Shown piece by piece: positions 62,193 through 64,000 of a stretch of DNA of 64,000 nucleotides (the stretch's first letter is position 1; each line of letters begins with the position of its first letter). The stretch is from positions 1 through 64,000 of the forward strand of contig NZ_VFAC01000021.1 in the NCBI RefSeq assembly GCF_007644105.1, in the 5' to 3' direction. Under the pieces are notes generated by a model. The model saw only the letters and a list, made by a program, of their open reading frames with translations, did not search any database and was not told the DNA's origin. The stretch comes from Elioraea rosea (GTDB lineage Bacteria; Pseudomonadota; Alphaproteobacteria; Acetobacterales; Acetobacteraceae). A program made the translations under genes and the position numbers.

Positions 62193-63341
62193 ATGGCTGG
62201 ACGACGGATGTTCATCGCACTCATCGGCGGCGGCGCCGTGGCCGCTGCGGCGGGCGGGGCCTTGTGGGCGGGAACGCGCGACCCGTCGCGGGCGCGCCTG
62301 CCCTGGCTTGCCGCGGGCGGCCCTTCGGCGGACGTGCGGCGCATCGCTCTCTCCTATGCCGTGCTCGCGCCCAATCCGCACAATCGGCAGCCCTGGCTGG
62401 CCGACCTGTCGGTGCCCGGCGAGCTCACGCTGTATTGCGACCTGGACAGGCGGCTCCCCGCGACCGACCCGTTCGACCGGCAGATCACGATCGGGCTCGG
62501 ATGCTTCCTCGAACTCCTTGTGCAGGCTGCGGCGGAGGCGGGCTACGTGGCGGAACCGGACCTGTTTCCGCAGGGCGAACCCATTCCCCGGCTCGACGGA
62601 CGCCCCGTCGCGCGCGTGCGGTTCCGGCGGGACGATGCCGTACGCCGCGATCCGCTGTTCCCGCATGTGCTCGCGCGACGGTCAAACAAGGGCGCTTTCG
62701 ACACCTCCCGACCCGTCGCGGACGACGCGCTGTCCGGCATCGCCGGCGCGGCGCGCTCGTCGAGGGCGGCCCACACCAACGAGACAGGGCAGGTCGAGCG
62801 GCTCCGTGACATGACGTGGTCGGCGCTTCACCGCGAGGTCACGACGCCCGCAGCGCTCGGCGAAAGCATCGGGCTCATGCGCATCGGCCGCGCCGAGATC
62901 GAGGCAGCCCCCGATGGGATCGCCCTCGCTGGCCCACGCATCGAGGCGCTCGCCCATGCCGGCCTCCTGTCGCGCGAGGCGCTTGCCGATCCACGCTCGG
63001 CCGCATTCCGCCACCAACTCGAGCACCTTCGCCTGCCAACCGGCACCGCCATGGCATTCATGTGGCTCGTGACGGCGGGCAACGGGCGCGCGGCGCAGAT
63101 CGAGGCAGGGCGCGATCACGTCCGCATCAACCTGGCCGCGACGGCGATCGGCGTCGCGATGCATCCACTCAGCCAGGCGCTGCAGGAGTTCCCCGAGATG
63201 GCAGCCCATCGCGCGGCGATGCGGAGCCTACTTGGCGTCGGCGAGGACGAGACACTGCAGATGCTCGTCCGGCTGGGCTATGGTCCCGCGCCGGCGCCGG
63301 CGCCACGCTGGGCGTGGCAGACGCGGATCGGGAGAGCATGA
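62193..63341 (+). CDS. Nitroreductase-like FMN protein (Acg family) with N-terminal anchor
   Basis: A 382-residue protein from ATG 62193 (GGAGG 6 nt upstream). The N-terminus AGRRMFIALIGGGAVAAAAGGALWAG is a signal or membrane anchor with an RR pair. The rest shows SYAVLAPNPHNRQPWLADLS, DRQITIGLGCFLELLVQAAAEAGY and the C-terminal ATAIGVAMHPLSQALQEFPEM and LVRLGYGPAP, matching the Acg/Rv2032 branch of nitroreductase-fold proteins, which bind FMN but often lack reductase activity. It is coupled to the MarR gene, so expression probably responds to a phenolic or redox signal. Confidence 0.8.
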   Translation: MAGRRMFIALIGGGAVAAAAGGALWAGTRDPSRARLPWLAAGGPSADVRRIALSYAVLAPNPHNRQPWLADLSVPGELTLYCDLDRRLPATDPFDRQITIGLGCFLELLVQAAAEAGYVAEPDLFPQGEPIPRLDGRPVARVRFRRDDAVRRDPLFPHVLARRSNKGAFDTSRPVADDALSGIAGAARSSRAAHTNETGQVERLRDMTWSALHREVTTPAALGESIGLMRIGRAEIEAAPDGIALAGPRIEALAHAGLLSREALADPRSAAFRHQLEHLRLPTGTAMAFMWLVTAGNGRAAQIEAGRDHVRINLAATAIGVAMHPLSQALQEFPEMAAHRAAMRSLLGVGEDETLQMLVRLGYGPAPAPAPRWAWQTRIGRA

Positions 63342-63802
63342 GCGAGGAAACAGCGGACACCGACGCATCCGGGATCATGTTCCGGGCCCTCAACGAGATC
63401 GGGATCATCGCCCAGCTTGCCGGCACGGCCTTCGAGCGGGTGATGCCGGGCGCGATGACGCTGCCGCAATTCGCCGTGCTGAACCACCTGGCCCGCCTCG
63501 GCGGCAACCGCACCCCGCTCGATCTCGCGCGCGCCATGCAGGTGACGAAGGGCACGATGACCAACACGCTCGGCCATCTCGAACGTGCCGGGTTCATCTC
63601 CATCGCACCGGACGCGAAGGACAAGCGCTCAAAGCGCATCGACATCACCGCCACAGGCCTGCGGGCGCGCGACGCCGCGATCGCCACGCTGGCGCCTGAG
63701 CTGCGCGGCCTTTCGTGCGCAGTGCCCGCGGAAGAGGTCGCGGCGATCCTGCCAATGCTGGAGCGATTGCGGCGCGCGCTCGATGCGCGCCGCGACAGCT
63801 GA
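63338..63802 (+). CDS. MarR-family transcriptional regulator
   Basis: A 154-residue protein with the winged helix TLPQFAVLNHLARLGGNRTPLDLARAMQVTKGTMTNTLGHLERAGFISIAPDAKDKRSKRIDITATG, the MarR signature including the D-x-R/K-S-K-R wing. The ATG overlaps the stop of the nitroreductase-like gene. It most likely binds the 32-bp palindrome at 62144-62175 and releases it on ligand binding or oxidation. Confidence 0.93.
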   Translation: MSEETADTDASGIMFRALNEIGIIAQLAGTAFERVMPGAMTLPQFAVLNHLARLGGNRTPLDLARAMQVTKGTMTNTLGHLERAGFISIAPDAKDKRSKRIDITATGLRARDAAIATLAPELRGLSCAVPAEEVAAILPMLERLRRALDARRDS

Positions 63803-63806
63803 GAAC

Positions 63807-64000
63807 CTACCTCGCCAGGCTCTGGTACGCCGCGAAGGCGGCCATCAGCACGACCTGGTTGGTCGAGGCATCGAGCGGAACGATCTGCACGGGGCGCGAG
63901 AGGCCCTGCAGAACCGGGCCGATCACCGTCACCTGGCCGAGCCGCGGCAACGCGCGGGTGAGGATATGCGCTGCGTGCAGGCCGGGCATCACCAGCACGT
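63807..64000 (-). CDS. C-terminal end of a malic enzyme/phosphotransacetylase-domain protein, cut by window edge
   Basis: The last 64 codons of a minus-strand gene entering from the right edge. The sequence LVMPGLHAAHILTRALPRLGQVTVIGPVLQGLSRPVQIVPLDASTNQVVLMAAFAAYQSLAR has the layout of the C-terminal PTA-like domain of NADP-dependent malic enzyme (MaeB): a P-x-L-x-A-A-x-I segment, then IGP-x-L-x-G-x-x-x-P-x-x-I. Too little is visible to separate it from a true phosphate acetyltransferase. It converges with the MarR gene, 4 bp apart. Confidence 0.65.
   Translation of the reverse strand, partial: VLVMPGLHAAHILTRALPRLGQVTVIGPVLQGLSRPVQIVPLDASTNQVVLMAAFAAYQSLAR

Overview
The window is high-GC DNA with the gene content of an aerobic alphaproteobacterium, most likely Rhodospirillales/Acetobacteraceae-like. 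This is inferred from gene order and families (MipZ, CcmAB, a HemCD-mitofilin-HemY string, a mitochondrial SUV3-type helicase, TRAP and Bug solute-binding proteins), not from a marker gene. Coding density is high and many neighbours overlap by 4 nt (ATGA or GTGA), so translational coupling is common.

Layout. 1-4132: left-truncated SUV3-type helicase, a 46-bp tandem hairpin repeat, a DUF1223 protein and an MFS transporter. 4181-7319: a family-5 peptide-type binding protein behind a D-aminopeptidase-like serine hydrolase. 7407-11508: aconitase and divergent ccmAB. 11512-16406 (minus): tsaD, rlmJ, gpsA, a TRAP binding protein and a keto-pentenoate-type hydratase. 16452-21898 (plus): hemC, hemD, a mitofilin-like protein, HemY-like and mipZ, then tRNA-Thr(CGT).

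21980-31569 is an integrated genomic island in the 3' end of tRNA-Thr. It has attL/attR repeats, a tyrosine integrase, an AlpA/Xis-like protein, a TOPRIM primase and a RepA-like ATPase. There are paired arm-type repeats at both ends and a LexA-type SOS box. Its cargo is a frameshifted thermonuclease gene, a lipoprotein gene and an overlapping three-gene operon of unknown function (24106-26113). That operon has visibly lower GC than the host and is the best candidate for an undescribed system. No capsid, terminase or conjugation gene is seen, so the element looks like a satellite or integrative island.

31655-38861: a polysaccharide O-acetylation set (SGNH hydrolase, MBOAT with a C-terminal frameshift, SASA-type esterase), a second SVSK serine hydrolase and a secreted RTX protein with seven VQLPA repeats. 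38858-49798: hemW and rdgB-rph, separated by about 8.4 kb of accessory genes. These are a Bug binding protein, a DUF4242 protein, and a LAL-type LuxR regulator followed by a small protein, a BBE-type flavoprotein and a vanadium-haloperoxidase-like protein lacking the SGH motif. 49896-58795: a YnfA-like protein and the heat-shock genes hrcA, grpE, dnaK and dnaJ, interrupted by a TetR-controlled lipoprotein pair, a cupin pair and an Lrp/monooxygenase pair. 58944-64000: a GNAT acetyltransferase that appears to start at CTG, a small protein, leuD and leuC, a MarR-nitroreductase operon under a 32-bp palindrome, and the C-terminus of a malic-enzyme-like protein at the right edge.

Two single-base frame breaks (thermonuclease and MBOAT) could be real mutations or sequencing indels and should be checked against reads. 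All functional calls come from reading motifs and overall protein layout; no database search was run.
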